The position numbers were made by a program, and so were the translations under genes. Under the pieces are notes generated by a model, which saw nothing but the letters and a program-made list of their open reading frames with translations, was not told the origin of the DNA and did not search any database. Shown in pieces: positions 18,071 through 27,086 of a stretch of DNA of 64,000 nt (position 1 is the stretch's first letter; every line of letters begins with the position of its first letter). The DNA comes from Tropicimonas sediminicola (GTDB lineage Bacteria > Pseudomonadota > Alphaproteobacteria > Rhodobacterales > Rhodobacteraceae), in the NCBI RefSeq assembly GCF_900188335.1, contig NZ_FZOY01000003.1, forward strand, positions 248,001-312,000, read 5' to 3'.

Positions 18071-19363
18071 TCAGCTGCCGGGGGTCAGCTTGTAGATCGT
18101 GCCCTCGTCGATGGCCGTGTAGAGGCTGCCGTCCGGCCCCATGACGACCGACCGGAAGCGCCCGGGCTCCATCGGCAGGGTCATTTCGGTCACGTCCTCG
18201 ACGTCGGTATTGTCGTCGTTGAACTGGATGACGTCGATCCGTTGTCCGATCGGCGTTCCGCCGAACCCGATCCCCATGATGCCCACGACCATGGCGCCGT
18301 CCCAGTCACCCCAGGCATCGCCCGCGAGGAACGCGGCCGACGAGGTGCCCTGCGACCAGCCGTTGTTGTTCCAGATCGGCGGCATGGCGTCGGGATAGGT
18401 GTCGAAATCGGTCATCGGCATGTAGGCCGCGCGCTCGTAGCGGTTCATGCCCTCTTCCTGGTTCGGGCTGTAGCCGCAGTAATTGTCCGGACAATCCTCG
18501 CGTCCGGCCATGTTCGGCCGCGGATCCCAGCCGGCATTGCCGCCGTTCTGCAGGATCGTGATCTCGTCGGAATGCCACGGACCGTGCTCGGCGGTGATGG
18601 CCTGACCGGTCTCGGGGTGGAAGGCGATGCCCTGGACGTTGCGGTGCCCGTAGGTATACGTCCGCGTGTCGAAGCCCTCGGGCGGGCTGTTGTCGGGATG
18701 GGCGTTGCCGTCGGTGTCGATACGGATGACCTTGGAGCCCATCATCGTCGGGCTCTGCGGCACCTCGCCATTGTGGGTATCGCCGGTCGTCAGCCAGAGC
18801 GCGCCATCCGGGCCGAAACGCACGCGCCCGCCGTTGTGGGCACCGGGGCCTCCGAACGGATGGTTCGATGCGGCCATCTTGTAGGGCACGTCGTCGACGA
18901 TGTCGGTGCGGTCCGCGACGCCGGTGAAGTCGTCGTTCACGGTGAACCGCATCAGGCGGTTGGTGTGCGGATCCGACATGTTCGACGTCGAGTAGACGTA
19001 GATGCGACGGTTGTTGGAGAAGTCCGGATCGAAGGCGACCCCCATCATGCCGGCCTGGCCCTCGCAGAACAGGTCGGAGCCGTTGTCAGCGTAGCCTTCG
19101 GTCTCGCCGACACCGTAGAGCGCGTTGACCGATCCGTCCGGCATCCGCACCGAGAGACCCTTGCATTTCTCGGTGAACAGCATCGTGCCGTCATCGAGAA
19201 ACGCCATGTCCCACGGGTTTTCCAGCCCGTCGAGCACGACCTCGGATTGAAGGCTGGTGGTGTTCATGCCGCTTTGGGCAAATGCCTGCGATGACATGAT
19301 CGCCGTACCAGCGAGCAGCGACGCGACGACGGGGAGCGTCGAGCGGTGCATAGAATGAAACAT
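18071..19363 (-). CDS. PQQ-dependent sugar (aldose/sorbosone-type) dehydrogenase
   Basis: A 430-residue periplasmic beta-propeller of the soluble glucose/sorbosone dehydrogenase family. Signal peptide about 1-29 (cut after QAFA). Family marks are LENPWDMAFLDDGTMLFTEK (entry of the propeller), GMMGVAFDPDF, HNGGRVRFGPDGALWLTTGD with the catalytic His region, YGHRNVQGIAF, and EHGPWHSDEI. It would oxidise an aldose or related sugar and pass electrons to a cytochrome; a c-type cytochrome gene lies 168 bp upstream on the same strand. A GGGAGGA ribosome site fixes the start. The substrate cannot be read from sequence. Confidence 0.88.
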   Translation of the reverse strand: MFHSMHRSTLPVVASLLAGTAIMSSQAFAQSGMNTTSLQSEVVLDGLENPWDMAFLDDGTMLFTEKCKGLSVRMPDGSVNALYGVGETEGYADNGSDLFCEGQAGMMGVAFDPDFSNNRRIYVYSTSNMSDPHTNRLMRFTVNDDFTGVADRTDIVDDVPYKMAASNHPFGGPGAHNGGRVRFGPDGALWLTTGDTHNGEVPQSPTMMGSKVIRIDTDGNAHPDNSPPEGFDTRTYTYGHRNVQGIAFHPETGQAITAEHGPWHSDEITILQNGGNAGWDPRPNMAGREDCPDNYCGYSPNQEEGMNRYERAAYMPMTDFDTYPDAMPPIWNNNGWSQGTSSAAFLAGDAWGDWDGAMVVGIMGIGFGGTPIGQRIDVIQFNDDNTDVEDVTEMTLPMEPGRFRSVVMGPDGSLYTAIDEGTIYKLTPGS

Positions 19364-19530
19364 TGTGTCCTCCCTTAGGTGTTGTATCTCGCCAACCGGG
19401 GGTGTTTTCGCACTCTTATGTACCGGCCTGGCCGAGACTCCCTACGGTAATCTGCGGTCATGCAACCGGTCAACGCGGAACTTACGTCGGGGAAGTCTCT
19501 GGCCGCGCAGGTATCGTCAATCGTTCGGGA

Positions 19531-19905
19531 TCAGTCGAATGCGGTGGCGATGTAGACCGACAGGTTCGCGATGTCCGCGTCCGACAGCTTCTTCGCGTTC
19601 TGGATCATCAGTATCGAGTTGGGTCCGAATTTCTCGCCCGCCCGGTAGCGCTCCAGTTTCTCCGCGAGGTAATCCGGCTCCTTGTCCGAGAGCTTCGGAT
19701 AGCTGGCGGCGCCCTGCGCCTTGTTGCCGTGACAGGCCCGGCAGGATTTCTTGAATATCTGTTCAGCCGCGGCGAGGTCCACATCTTGCGAAGCCGTGGC
19801 CGTTGCGGGCGTTTCGCTTGCGCTGGCGTCGGGCGTCTCGCCTTCAGCGAAGGCCGCGAGCCCCCAGAGGACCAGCGGCGCGCTCAGTATGATCTTCGAT
19901 GACAT
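19531..19905 (-). CDS. class I c-type cytochrome
   Basis: A 124-residue periplasmic monohaem cytochrome c: signal peptide (about 1-21), a Thr/Ala/Ser-rich linker, the haem motif CRACH (55-59), and a Met in LMIQNAKKL (about Met100) as likely sixth ligand. It is the probable electron acceptor of the PQQ dehydrogenase downstream on the same strand. The start at 19903-19905 has a GGAGA ribosome site at good distance; a GTG 6 bp upstream is less likely. Maturation would need the Ccm system encoded on both sides. Confidence 0.9.
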   Translation of the reverse strand: MSSKIILSAPLVLWGLAAFAEGETPDASASETPATATASQDVDLAAAEQIFKKSCRACHGNKAQGAASYPKLSDKEPDYLAEKLERYRAGEKFGPNSILMIQNAKKLSDADIANLSVYIATAFD

Positions 19906-20242
19906 GTTCACGGTCTCCGAGAGTTGAACGGTTCGTCTACGCTAGTTCCCTTTGCAACATTGTCCAGCGAGCAGCGGGCGTCGAAACGCGCGGAGCGCTC
20001 TGCGTCCTTGCCTCGGAGCTGCGGCGATGATCGACGGAAGCCGCCATGTGCACGGCACGGTCGGATGGTGGGCTGCGCCGGGAAACGGGCCACCGTCGCG
20101 GCCTGTCGAAACGGGCGCCGGGGCCGGCGCGGACCGGTTCGGGAATGCCGCTTGCAGGGGCCGAGCGAACGGCCGGGTTCATCTTTCTTAAACCATTTGG
20201 GCCAGCTTCAGGGGCATTCCTAGGCACCGGAGAGCAGGCTCC
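19906..20242. other. 337-bp divergent region before the lysis genes
   Basis: The region separates the cytochrome c gene (-) from the endolysin gene (+). No protein gene is supported. It includes TTAAACCAT (20188-20196), which resembles a CtrA half-site (TTAACCAT) with one extra base, 47 bp before the endolysin start. This matters because GTA lysis genes are under CtrA-linked control in Rhodobacter, but the match is weak. No clear -35/-10 pair was found. Confidence 0.4.
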
Positions 20243-20854
20243 ATGAAAGACATTGAGGCAATCGCCAGCGAGATCGTCGCCCGCGAGGGCGGCTTTGTGA
20301 ACGATCCGGACGATCCGGGCGGGGCGACCAAGTATGGCGTCACCATCGGCACCCTGCAGCGGCTCGGGATGGATCTCGATGGCGACGGGCGGGTCGGCGT
20401 GAGCGATGTGCAGCGGCTCGACCGGGCGACGGCAGTGCGCATCTTCATCGAGCATTACTTCCACCGGCCGCGGATCGCCGCGCTGCCGCAGGCGCTGCAG
20501 GCGAGTGTCTTCGACATGTACGTGAACGCCGGGTCCAACGCGGTGAGGATCCTGCAGCGGCTGCTGGTGCAGATGGGCGAGACGGTCGCGGTCGACGGAG
20601 TGATCGGGCCGCAGACCATCGCCGCGGCGGAGCGCGCCGCCGTGAGGGCGCCGGACCACCTGGCGGACGCCTACGGGATTGCCCGGCGCAATTACTACTA
20701 CGCCCTGGCCGATGCCAGGCCGGCCAGCCGCAAGTACGCCCGCCGCCGGGATGGCGGGAAGGGCGGCTGGATCGTGCGGGCAGAGGAGTTCATCGCTCCG
20801 CGCTTTCACCTGTCGGAGGCCCAGCACCGGGCGCGGGTGGCGGCATGGGGGTGA
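20243..20854 (+). CDS. GTA-type endolysin (GH108 N-acetylmuramidase)
   Basis: A 203-residue muramidase. The GH108 catalytic motif EGGFVNDPDDPGGATKYGVT begins at Glu15, and a C-terminal PG_binding_3-type domain contains VDGVIGPQTIAAA and the NYYYALA segment. There is no signal peptide, so export needs a holin, and a holin gene overlaps it by 10 bp. In Rhodobacter capsulatus the GTA endolysin/holin pair sits at a locus away from the main GTA cluster and is needed for particle release; this pair has the same make-up. A lone prophage remnant is the alternative, but no other phage genes are near. Confidence 0.9.
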   Translation: MKDIEAIASEIVAREGGFVNDPDDPGGATKYGVTIGTLQRLGMDLDGDGRVGVSDVQRLDRATAVRIFIEHYFHRPRIAALPQALQASVFDMYVNAGSNAVRILQRLLVQMGETVAVDGVIGPQTIAAAERAAVRAPDHLADAYGIARRNYYYALADARPASRKYARRRDGGKGGWIVRAEEFIAPRFHLSEAQHRARVAAWG

Positions 20855-21432
20855 TGTCGGCGCTGATGGGCACGCTGTTCGGCGACGGGCGCAACGCGGT
20901 GGCCGAGACGGTGGAGCTGTTTCGCGAGAATGCCGAGAACGGCGCCGCGCGGGAAGCCGCGCTCAGCCAGGCGGCGCTGGCGCAGTTCGCGGCGGAGTTC
21001 GCCGGCACGCGCCGGTCGCCGTTCGACGTGGTGATCGACGGGCTCAACCGGCTGCCGCGGCCGGCGCTGGCGCTCGGCACGCTGGCGCTCTTTGTCTCGG
21101 CGATGGTGGACCCGGTGTGGTTCGCTTCCCGGATGCAGGGCATCGCGCTGGTGCCGGAACCGCTGTGGTGGCTGCTGGGCGGGATCGTCGGCTTCTATTT
21201 CGGTGCCCGTCACCAGGCCAAGGGGCAGGAGTTCCAGCGCTCGATCGCCGCAACCCTGGCGCAGGCGGGGCAGGTGACCGAGGGGCTCGCGGCGCTGGAG
21301 GCGCTTCGGGGCGGGGCTCTCGCCCGGCAGGCCGCGCTGCCGGCGCCGGTTTCCGAGCCTGTCGACGACGAGGAGGCCGCCACAGATGCGCCGAACGCGG
21401 CGCTGGCGGAGTGGAAGAATGCCCGTGGCTGA
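20845..21432 (+). CDS. GTA-type holin (three-TM holin family)
   Basis: A 195-residue protein of the GTA_holin_3TM type. Amphipathic N-terminal half, then hydrophobic segments at about residues 71-90 and 108-124, and a charged C-terminal tail. Holins open the inner membrane so that the endolysin can reach the cell wall. It overlaps the endolysin stop by 10 bp (a second in-frame ATG at 20854 would reduce this to 1 bp). A 63-residue membrane protein gene overlaps its 3' end, forming one lysis operon. Confidence 0.87.
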   Translation: MGVMSALMGTLFGDGRNAVAETVELFRENAENGAAREAALSQAALAQFAAEFAGTRRSPFDVVIDGLNRLPRPALALGTLALFVSAMVDPVWFASRMQGIALVPEPLWWLLGGIVGFYFGARHQAKGQEFQRSIAATLAQAGQVTEGLAALEALRGGALARQAALPAPVSEPVDDEEAATDAPNAALAEWKNARG

Positions 21433-21610
21433 AGGATTCTGGATCACCCTTGTCACCGAACACGGACCCTGGGTGCTCCTGGTCTTCTACCTGCTGTTCC
21501 GGGACCATCAGAAGGACGATGCGACCCGGACCATCCTGAACCGAAACACCGAGATCATCGTCGAGATCACCACGCTGATCCGCGAGAGGCTGCCGCGCGA
21601 CCGCGTGTGA
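21419..21610 (+). CDS. small single-span membrane protein of the lysis operon
   Basis: A 63-residue protein with one membrane segment (about residues 5-23, WITLVTEHGPWVLLVFYLLF) followed by a charged helical tail (RNTEIIVEITTLIRERLPRD). The ATG at 21419 lies inside the 3' end of the holin gene (14-bp overlap), so translation is coupled. The shape recalls small phage membrane proteins that assist lysis (UviB/BhlA-like or spanin-like), without a decisive motif. Confidence 0.75.
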   Translation: MPVAEGFWITLVTEHGPWVLLVFYLLFRDHQKDDATRTILNRNTEIIVEITTLIRERLPRDRV

Positions 21611-21634
21611 GCCAGACCCCTCCCGAAAGAGGAA

Positions 21635-22066
21635 ATGGACGTGAAACAGGCACTTACCATCTATGCCGTCCTGCTGGGCGCGATCCATGCGTCCTACCTG
21701 AGCCAGGGTTACCTGGGCACGGCGGAGATCGCCTTCGGGGCGCTGACCGTGATGGCGCTGATGATCTCCGCGATCTTCCTGTGGCTCTGGGCGATGCGGA
21801 TGTCGCCGCTGTCGCTCGGCATGGCGTTCTCCTGGGCCGGGGCGGCGATGGTGATGGGGTGGTGGTGGCTATTCACCCTGCTGGGGGCGCCGGTCTCGAT
21901 GGAGCGCAGCGAGATGCTGCTGGGGCTGGTGGGGCTGATGCTGACCGGGGCGGTGCTGCATTTCGAGGTGCTGGAGACCTCGCTCGGGCATCGGCGCGGC
22001 AGTTTCCTGCTGCCTGTGGCCGGCGCCTTCGCGGTCTCGGTCCTGCTGCTGATCCTTGTCAGGTGA
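21635..22066 (+). CDS. four-span integral membrane protein
   Basis: A 143-residue protein made almost wholly of hydrophobic helices (about residues 5-25, 30-53, 60-82, 92-108 and 122-142). It follows the lysis genes by 24 bp with an AGAGGAA ribosome site, on the same strand. I do not recognise a family. It may be an accessory of the lysis operon or an independent gene. Confidence 0.75.
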   Translation: MDVKQALTIYAVLLGAIHASYLSQGYLGTAEIAFGALTVMALMISAIFLWLWAMRMSPLSLGMAFSWAGAAMVMGWWWLFTLLGAPVSMERSEMLLGLVGLMLTGAVLHFEVLETSLGHRRGSFLLPVAGAFAVSVLLLILVR

Positions 22067-22074
22067 GCTGTCCG

Positions 22075-22236
22075 ATGCGCGGGATCTGGCGGGTCTGGAT
22101 GGGGAAGGTGGCGGCCGATCTGCGCCGCACCGCGCGCAAGCTGCTGCTGGGGCGGCGATTCCTGCAGACGCTGGAGCGCAACCGGGAGGCGGCGGATCTT
22201 CTGGACCTGGCATTGAAGGAGATGCTGGAGCGGTAA
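22075..22236 (+). CDS. 53-residue basic small protein
   Basis: A 53-codon frame from ATG 22075, 8 bp after the preceding stop and with an AGGTGAG ribosome site. The product is Arg/Leu-rich and helical (RGIWRVWMGKVAADLRRTAR...LDLALKEMLER), with no membrane segment. Its coupled position supports it being real; function unknown. It is too short for most automatic gene calling thresholds. Confidence 0.6.
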   Translation: MRGIWRVWMGKVAADLRRTARKLLLGRRFLQTLERNREAADLLDLALKEMLER

Positions 22237-22287
22237 GGCCCGGGGCGGCGCGAAACGGATCTTCTGCGAAGATCCGGCCTTCGGCGA

Positions 22288-22306
22288 GGGTATTTGGGCC
22301 AAGAAG
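22288..22306 (-). repeat. CTTCTTGGC-type dispersed motif, copy 4 (RPT-B4)
   Basis: On the minus strand this reads CTTCTTGGCCCAAATACCC followed by TCGCCGAAGGCC, matching copy 2 over about 30 bp. It lies in the 192-bp gap between the 53-codon gene and ccmF, 51 bp after the stop. Function unknown. Confidence 0.7.
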
Positions 22307-22428
22307 ATGCTGTTGGGGCGATTATTGGCACAAGGCGGCCCCGGGCGAGCGATCTGCTCCCGCTATCGTGAGGGCATGGTGCCGCAGGCCCGTTGCCGGA
22401 GGGCGGGGGCTCGGCTAATTTGCCGGCC

Positions 22429-24408
22429 ATGATAGTCGAACTCGGCCACTTCGCCCTCGTCCTCGCCGCGCTTGTCGCGATCGTTCAGATGATCGTTCCC
22501 ATGATCGGAGCGTCCCGGCAATGGAGCGGCTGGATGGCGGCTGCCGTTCCGGCGGCGACGATCCAGTTCCTGCTGGTCTCCGCCTCCTTCGCCGCGCTGA
22601 CCTATGCCTTCGTGGTGTCGGACTTCTCGCTGCGGCTGGTGGTGATGAATTCGCACACCGCGAAGCCGATGCTCTACAAGATCTCCGGCGTCTGGGGGAA
22701 CCACGAGGGCTCGATGCTGCTCTGGGTGCTGATCCTGGCGCTGTTCGGGGCCTGTGCGGCCTGGTTCGGCGGCAATCTGAAACCCTCGCTCAAGGCGCGG
22801 GTCCTGGCGGTCCAGGCGTCGATCTCGGTGGCCTTCTACGCTTTCATCCTGTTCACCTCGAACCCGTTCCTGCGGCTCGCCACGCCGCCGATGAACGGCG
22901 AGGACCTGAACCCGTTGCTGCAGGACCCGGGCCTCGCCTTTCACCCGCCGTTCCTCTACCTCGGCTACGTGGGCCTTTCGATGGCCTTTTCCTTTGCTGT
23001 CGCGGCGCTGATCGAGGGCAAGGTCGATGCCGCCTGGGGCCGCTGGGTGCGGCCCTGGACGCTGGCGGCCTGGCTGTTCCTAACCATCGGCATCGGGCTC
23101 GGCTCCTGGTGGGCCTATTACGAGCTGGGCTGGGGCGGGTTCTGGTTCTGGGACCCGGTCGAGAATGCCTCCTTCATGCCCTGGCTGCTGGCGGCGGCGC
23201 TGCTGCACTCGGCCATCGTGGTGGAGAAGCGCGAAGCGCTGAAATCCTGGACCATCCTGCTCGCCATCATGGCCTTCGGCTTCTCGCTGATCGGGACGTT
23301 CCTCGTGCGCTCCGGCGTCATCACCTCGGTCCATGCCTTTGCCAACGATCCGGAGCGCGGGGTGTTCATCCTGCTGATCCTCGCGGTGTTCATGGGCGGT
23401 GCGCTGACGCTGTTCGCGGCACGGGCCAACGTGATGCAGGCCAAGGGCGTCTTTGCGATGGTCAGCCGGGAAAGCGCGCTGGTGGCCAACAACGTGCTGC
23501 TGGCGGTGTCGGCCTTCGTGGTCTTCGTGGGCACGGTCTGGCCGCTCTTCGCGGAGCTCGCCTTCGATCGCAAGCTGAGCGTCGGCGCGCCCTTCTTCAA
23601 CGCGGCTTTCACGCCCTTCATGGTGGCCCTGACCGCGATCCTGCCGATCGGGGCCATGCTGCCCTGGAAGCGCGGGACGCTCGCACGGACGATGCAGCCG
23701 CTCTGGGGCGTTCTGGCGCTGAGCGTGGCCTTTGGCGCGCTGGTATGGGTGATGCAGACCGGCGGCGCGATGCTGGCGCCGGTCGGGCTGGCGCTGGCGA
23801 CCTGGGTGACCCTCGGGGCGCTGGTCGATCTCTGGAGCCGGACCGGTCGGGGCGACATTTCCAGCCGGCTGCGGCGCCTGCGCAACCTGCCGGGTGCGGA
23901 CTGGGGCAAGACGACCGCCCATATCGGCCTCGCGGTGACGGTCTTCGGGATTTCCGGCCTGATGGCCTGGGAGAGCGAGGACATTCGCGTGGCGCGGATC
24001 GGCGAGCGGTTCGAGCACGCGGGCTACGAGGTCGAGCTGCGGGACGTGCGGGACGTGCAGGGGCCGAACTACGTGTCGACCATGGCGACCATGGCGGTCT
24101 ATCGCGACGGCGACGAGATCGCGGTGCTGCATCCCGAGAAGCGCGTCTACCCGGTGGCCGGAATGCCGACCTCCGAGGCCGGGATCGACAACGGCTTCCT
24201 GCGGGACGTCTACCTTGTGATCGGCGACGCGCAGGCCGACGGCGGCTATGCGGTGCGGACCTACATCCGGCCCTTCGCCAACTGGATCTGGGCGGGCTGC
24301 ATCATCATGGGGATCGGCGGGGTCTTCTCGCTGACCGACCGTCGCTATCGCATCGCCGCGGGCGCCCGCAAGCGCCGCGCACCCGCCGCCGGAGTGCCCG
24401 CAGAATGA
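22429..24408 (+). CDS. ccmF: cytochrome c haem lyase subunit CcmF
   Basis: A 659-residue polytopic membrane protein (about 15 membrane segments) that joins haem from CcmE to apocytochrome c in System I biogenesis, with CcmH. The tryptophan-rich WWD haem-binding segment reads [18 protein letters not shown] (235-252). Conserved periplasmic histidines are visible in [13 protein letters not shown] and [12 protein letters not shown]. The start at 22429 ([10 protein letters not shown]) matches the family; an in-frame ATG at 22393 is upstream. Its stop overlaps the ccmH start (ATGA). Confidence 0.97.
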   Translation: MIVELGHFALVLAALVAIVQMIVPMIGASRQWSGWMAAAVPAATIQFLLVSASFAALTYAFVVSDFSLRLVVMNSHTAKPMLYKISGVWGNHEGSMLLWVLILALFGACAAWFGGNLKPSLKARVLAVQASISVAFYAFILFTSNPFLRLATPPMNGEDLNPLLQDPGLAFHPPFLYLGYVGLSMAFSFAVAALIEGKVDAAWGRWVRPWTLAAWLFLTIGIGLGSWWAYYELGWGGFWFWDPVENASFMPWLLAAALLHSAIVVEKREALKSWTILLAIMAFGFSLIGTFLVRSGVITSVHAFANDPERGVFILLILAVFMGGALTLFAARANVMQAKGVFAMVSRESALVANNVLLAVSAFVVFVGTVWPLFAELAFDRKLSVGAPFFNAAFTPFMVALTAILPIGAMLPWKRGTLARTMQPLWGVLALSVAFGALVWVMQTGGAMLAPVGLALATWVTLGALVDLWSRTGRGDISSRLRRLRNLPGADWGKTTAHIGLAVTVFGISGLMAWESEDIRVARIGERFEHAGYEVELRDVRDVQGPNYVSTMATMAVYRDGDEIAVLHPEKRVYPVAGMPTSEAGIDNGFLRDVYLVIGDAQADGGYAVRTYIRPFANWIWAGCIIMGIGGVFSLTDRRYRIAAGARKRRAPAAGVPAE

Positions 24409-24860
24409 AGCGCCTTGTCCTCGCCCTCGGCCTCCTGCTCGCCGCGCCGGCACAGGCCGTCACGCCTGACGAAATCCTCGACGACCCGGCGCTGGAGGCG
24501 CGGGCGCGGGAGATTTCCAAGGGGCTCCGCTGCCTGGTCTGTCGCAACGAGAACATAGACGAATCCAATGCCGAGCTGGCCTCCGACCTCCGGGTGCTGG
24601 TTCGCGAACGGCTCGTCGAAGGCGACAGCGACGAGGAGGTCCTGGACTACGTCGTCGACCGCTACGGCGAATACGTGCTGCTCAAGCCGACCGCGACCGG
24701 GGCGAACCTGGTGCTGTGGATCGCGGGGCCGGCCATGCTGCTGGTCGCCGGCGGGCTCGGTCTGGTCTATGTCCGCCGCCGTGGCAGCGCGCCGGACGCC
24801 GCCGCCGCCGGTCTCTCCGCCGAAGAAGAAGCGCGGCTGCGCGACATTCTCGAGGAATGA
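24405..24860 (+). CDS. ccmH: cytochrome c maturation thiol-reductase CcmH
   Basis: A 151-residue periplasmic membrane-anchored protein: signal peptide (1-18), the redox motif LRCLVCRN (Cys43, Cys46) that reduces or presents apocytochrome cysteines, a helical bundle, and a C-terminal membrane anchor (about 104-123). This is the short CcmL/CcmH form; the TPR subunit CcmI is not here. The ATGA overlap with ccmF indicates coupled translation. Confidence 0.96.
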   Translation: MKRLVLALGLLLAAPAQAVTPDEILDDPALEARAREISKGLRCLVCRNENIDESNAELASDLRVLVRERLVEGDSDEEVLDYVVDRYGEYVLLKPTATGANLVLWIAGPAMLLVAGGLGLVYVRRRGSAPDAAAAGLSAEEEARLRDILEE

Positions 24861-24944
24861 CGTAACGGCCCGGCCGGGGCGGACTTTTGCGATGCCGATG
24901 GCCGGCCTATGCTCGCGCCGACCGGTTATGAGGGAGACGGCAGG

Positions 24945-25721
24945 GTGCAATACGACGCAATTACCTATGCGGTGCGCGACGACGTCGCCTTGGTGACGAT
25001 GAACCGCCCCGAGGTGATGAACGCGCTCAACACGCAGATGCGGGCCGAGATCGCTCATGCGGTGCGGCGCGCCGGATCGGAAGCGCGGGTTGTCGTGCTG
25101 ACCGGCGAGGGGCGGGCCTTCTGCTCCGGGCAGGATCTGGGCGACCGCGCCAACGTGGGCCACATCGACCTCGAGCGGACGCTGCGCGACGAATACATCC
25201 CGATGCTGGAGGCGATCACCGAGAGCCCGGTGCCGACCATCGCGGCGGTGAACGGCGCCGCGGCCGGGGCAGGGGCCAACCTCGCGCTGGCCTGCGACGT
25301 GGTGATTGCCGCCGAGAGCGCCGTGTTCCTGCAGGCCTTCGCCCGGATCGGCCTGATCCCGGATGCCGGCGGCACCTACATGCTGCCCCGCCAGATGGGC
25401 GCGGCCAAGGCGATGGGGGCGGCGCTCTTTGCCGAGCCGATCACCGCGCGGCAGGCCGATGCCTGGGGGATGATCTGGGAAGCGGTGCCGGACGAGGATT
25501 TCCCGGCGCGCTGGTGGAGCCGGGCGCTGCACCTGGCCAAGGGCCCGACGGCGGCCTATCGCGCGGCGCGGCAGGCGCTGCGCCAGGGCTGGGACAACAC
25601 GCTGGCGGCCCAGCTTGAGCTGGAAGCGCAGTTGCAGGGGGAATGCGGGCTGAGCCGGGACTTCAAGGAAGGTGTGCTGGCCTTCCTCGAGAAACGTCCG
25701 GCCCATTTCGAGGGACGCTGA
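24945..25721 (+). CDS. enoyl-CoA hydratase/isomerase, PaaG-like
   Basis: A 258-residue crotonase-fold protein acting on an acyl-CoA. Oxyanion-hole motifs are FCSGQDLG (59-66) and the NGAAAGAGANLALACD block (about 103-118). Position 140 is Asp in IGLIPDAGGTY, as in PaaG-type isomerases (which use Asp instead of the hydratase Glu pair). No other phenylacetate genes are nearby, so a PaaG role is uncertain. The GTG at 24945 has a GGGAG ribosome site; an ATG at 24909 in the same frame is the alternative. Confidence 0.88.
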   Translation: MQYDAITYAVRDDVALVTMNRPEVMNALNTQMRAEIAHAVRRAGSEARVVVLTGEGRAFCSGQDLGDRANVGHIDLERTLRDEYIPMLEAITESPVPTIAAVNGAAAGAGANLALACDVVIAAESAVFLQAFARIGLIPDAGGTYMLPRQMGAAKAMGAALFAEPITARQADAWGMIWEAVPDEDFPARWWSRALHLAKGPTAAYRAARQALRQGWDNTLAAQLELEAQLQGECGLSRDFKEGVLAFLEKRPAHFEGR

Positions 25722-25766
25722 GCGCCTGCGGTTCGGCCCCGCGCCTGCTCTTCATCGCCCGCGCCC

Positions 25767-25841
25767 GCCGCGCGCCGAAGGCGCGCGGCCCGGCCCAACC
25801 GGCCGGGGCCCATCTTTGATGGGTGTCGGCCGGGCGGGAGC
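25767..25841 (+). repeat. two-hairpin dispersed repeat, copy 4 (RPT-A4)
   Basis: Hairpin 1 has a 10-bp perfect stem (25767-25776 with 25780-25789, loop GAA). The core GCCCAAC is at 25793-25799. Hairpin 2 has a 7-bp stem (25808-25814 with 25818-25824, loop TTT), and the tail GGGCGGGAGC is at 25832-25841. It lies between the enoyl-CoA hydratase and transglycosylase genes, both on +. Unlike the other four copies, its tail end does not face a nearby stop codon. Confidence 0.8.
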
Positions 25842-25929
25842 CCTTGCCGCCGGCTTTTTCCTTTGGCGGCGATGCGAAACGTGGTTCCCTTCGGCCGGTG
25901 TGGATGTCTGGGTTGGTGGAGAGCGTGGC

Positions 25930-26901
25930 ATGGCCGCAGGGAGGCAACTCGGGGCAGGGCGCGGCAGGCGGCGGCTCGGGCGCGCCCTGGTGCTGGGGTT
26001 GTGCCTGGCGCTGCCCGCCCTCGCCGATCCTCCTGGCCCCCCTGTGCGGGAGCCGGGCCAGCTCCGCCCGCCGCCGCGACCGGCGGCGCTTGGCAAGGCC
26101 GACCTGCGCTGCACCCCGGATGGCGCCCATTGCATCGCACTCGAGAGCTACACTGCCGATGTCTGCCGCACCATCGAGGCCGCCGCCTCCGAGGCCGGGC
26201 TGGACCGGGATTTCTTCGTCCGGCTGATCTGGCGCGAGAGCCTGTTCGACGCCTCCGCCGTCAGCCCGGCCGGCGCGCAGGGCATCGCGCAGTTCATGCC
26301 GGGTACCGCGCTGCTGCGGCGGCTCGACGACCCGTTCAACCCGGCCAAGGCGCTCCGGGCCTCGGCAATCTACCTGGCCGAGCTGCGGGACCGCTACGGC
26401 AACCTCGGCCTCGCGGCGGCAGCCTACAATGCCGGCGAGGACCGGGTGGAGGATTTCATCGACCGTGACCGCATCCTGCCGCTGGAGACCCGGCGCTACG
26501 TGCCCGCGATCACCGGCTATTCGGCGCTCGACTGGCGCGACGCCCCGCCCGAGAGCCTGGCGCTGACGCTCGATGACGACCGGCCTTTCCGCGAGGCCTG
26601 CGTCGAGCTGGCCGAGTCGCGCCGGTTTCGCGAGTTCCGGATGCCCGACGTCTACCACCCCTGGGCCGTCATCCTGGCGGCCAACCCGAGCCAGGGCGTG
26701 GCCGCGCAGCGTGTGGAGCAGTTGCGCCGCCGCCGGCCGGTCCTCGAGGAGTATGACGTCACCTTCCGGCGGATGCGGCTGCCGGCCCGGTCCGGCCGGC
26801 AGGTCACCGCCCAGATCGGCGCCGACAGCCGCGCCGAGGCGCAGCGCCTCTGTGGCCGCCTGCGGGGCGGCGGGGTGCCCTGCGTGGTGCTGCGCAACTG
26901 A
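25930..26901 (+). CDS. lytic transglycosylase (Slt domain) with SPOR-like C-terminus
   Basis: A 323-residue periplasmic wall hydrolase. An Arg-rich N-region and hydrophobic core (about 14-32) form the signal peptide. The Slt catalytic domain has Glu103 in LIWRESLFDASAVSPAGAQG and the AAAYNAGEDRV motif (about 176-186). The last 80 residues (HPWAVILAAN...GGGVPCVVLRN) look like a SPOR fold that binds denuded glycan at division sites; that part is inference. The ATG at 25930 has a GGAGAG ribosome site. Confidence 0.88.
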   Translation: MAAGRQLGAGRGRRRLGRALVLGLCLALPALADPPGPPVREPGQLRPPPRPAALGKADLRCTPDGAHCIALESYTADVCRTIEAAASEAGLDRDFFVRLIWRESLFDASAVSPAGAQGIAQFMPGTALLRRLDDPFNPAKALRASAIYLAELRDRYGNLGLAAAAYNAGEDRVEDFIDRDRILPLETRRYVPAITGYSALDWRDAPPESLALTLDDDRPFREACVELAESRRFREFRMPDVYHPWAVILAANPSQGVAAQRVEQLRRRRPVLEEYDVTFRRMRLPARSGRQVTAQIGADSRAEAQRLCGRLRGGGVPCVVLRN

Positions 26902-27086
26902 CCCCTTGAATTTGCAGCCGCCCGGGGCCAGATAGGCACTCGGTCAGGGACGCCGGCCGCTCGCATGCGCTGGTCGCAATGGTGAAGTCCCGTCGAAGAT
27001 GATCATCCCGAGCCCGAGCGACATCCGGCAGGGTGGCAATGCGAGCCCCATCGAACCGCCATCGGTCGCGTTTCACGAGGCAACAG

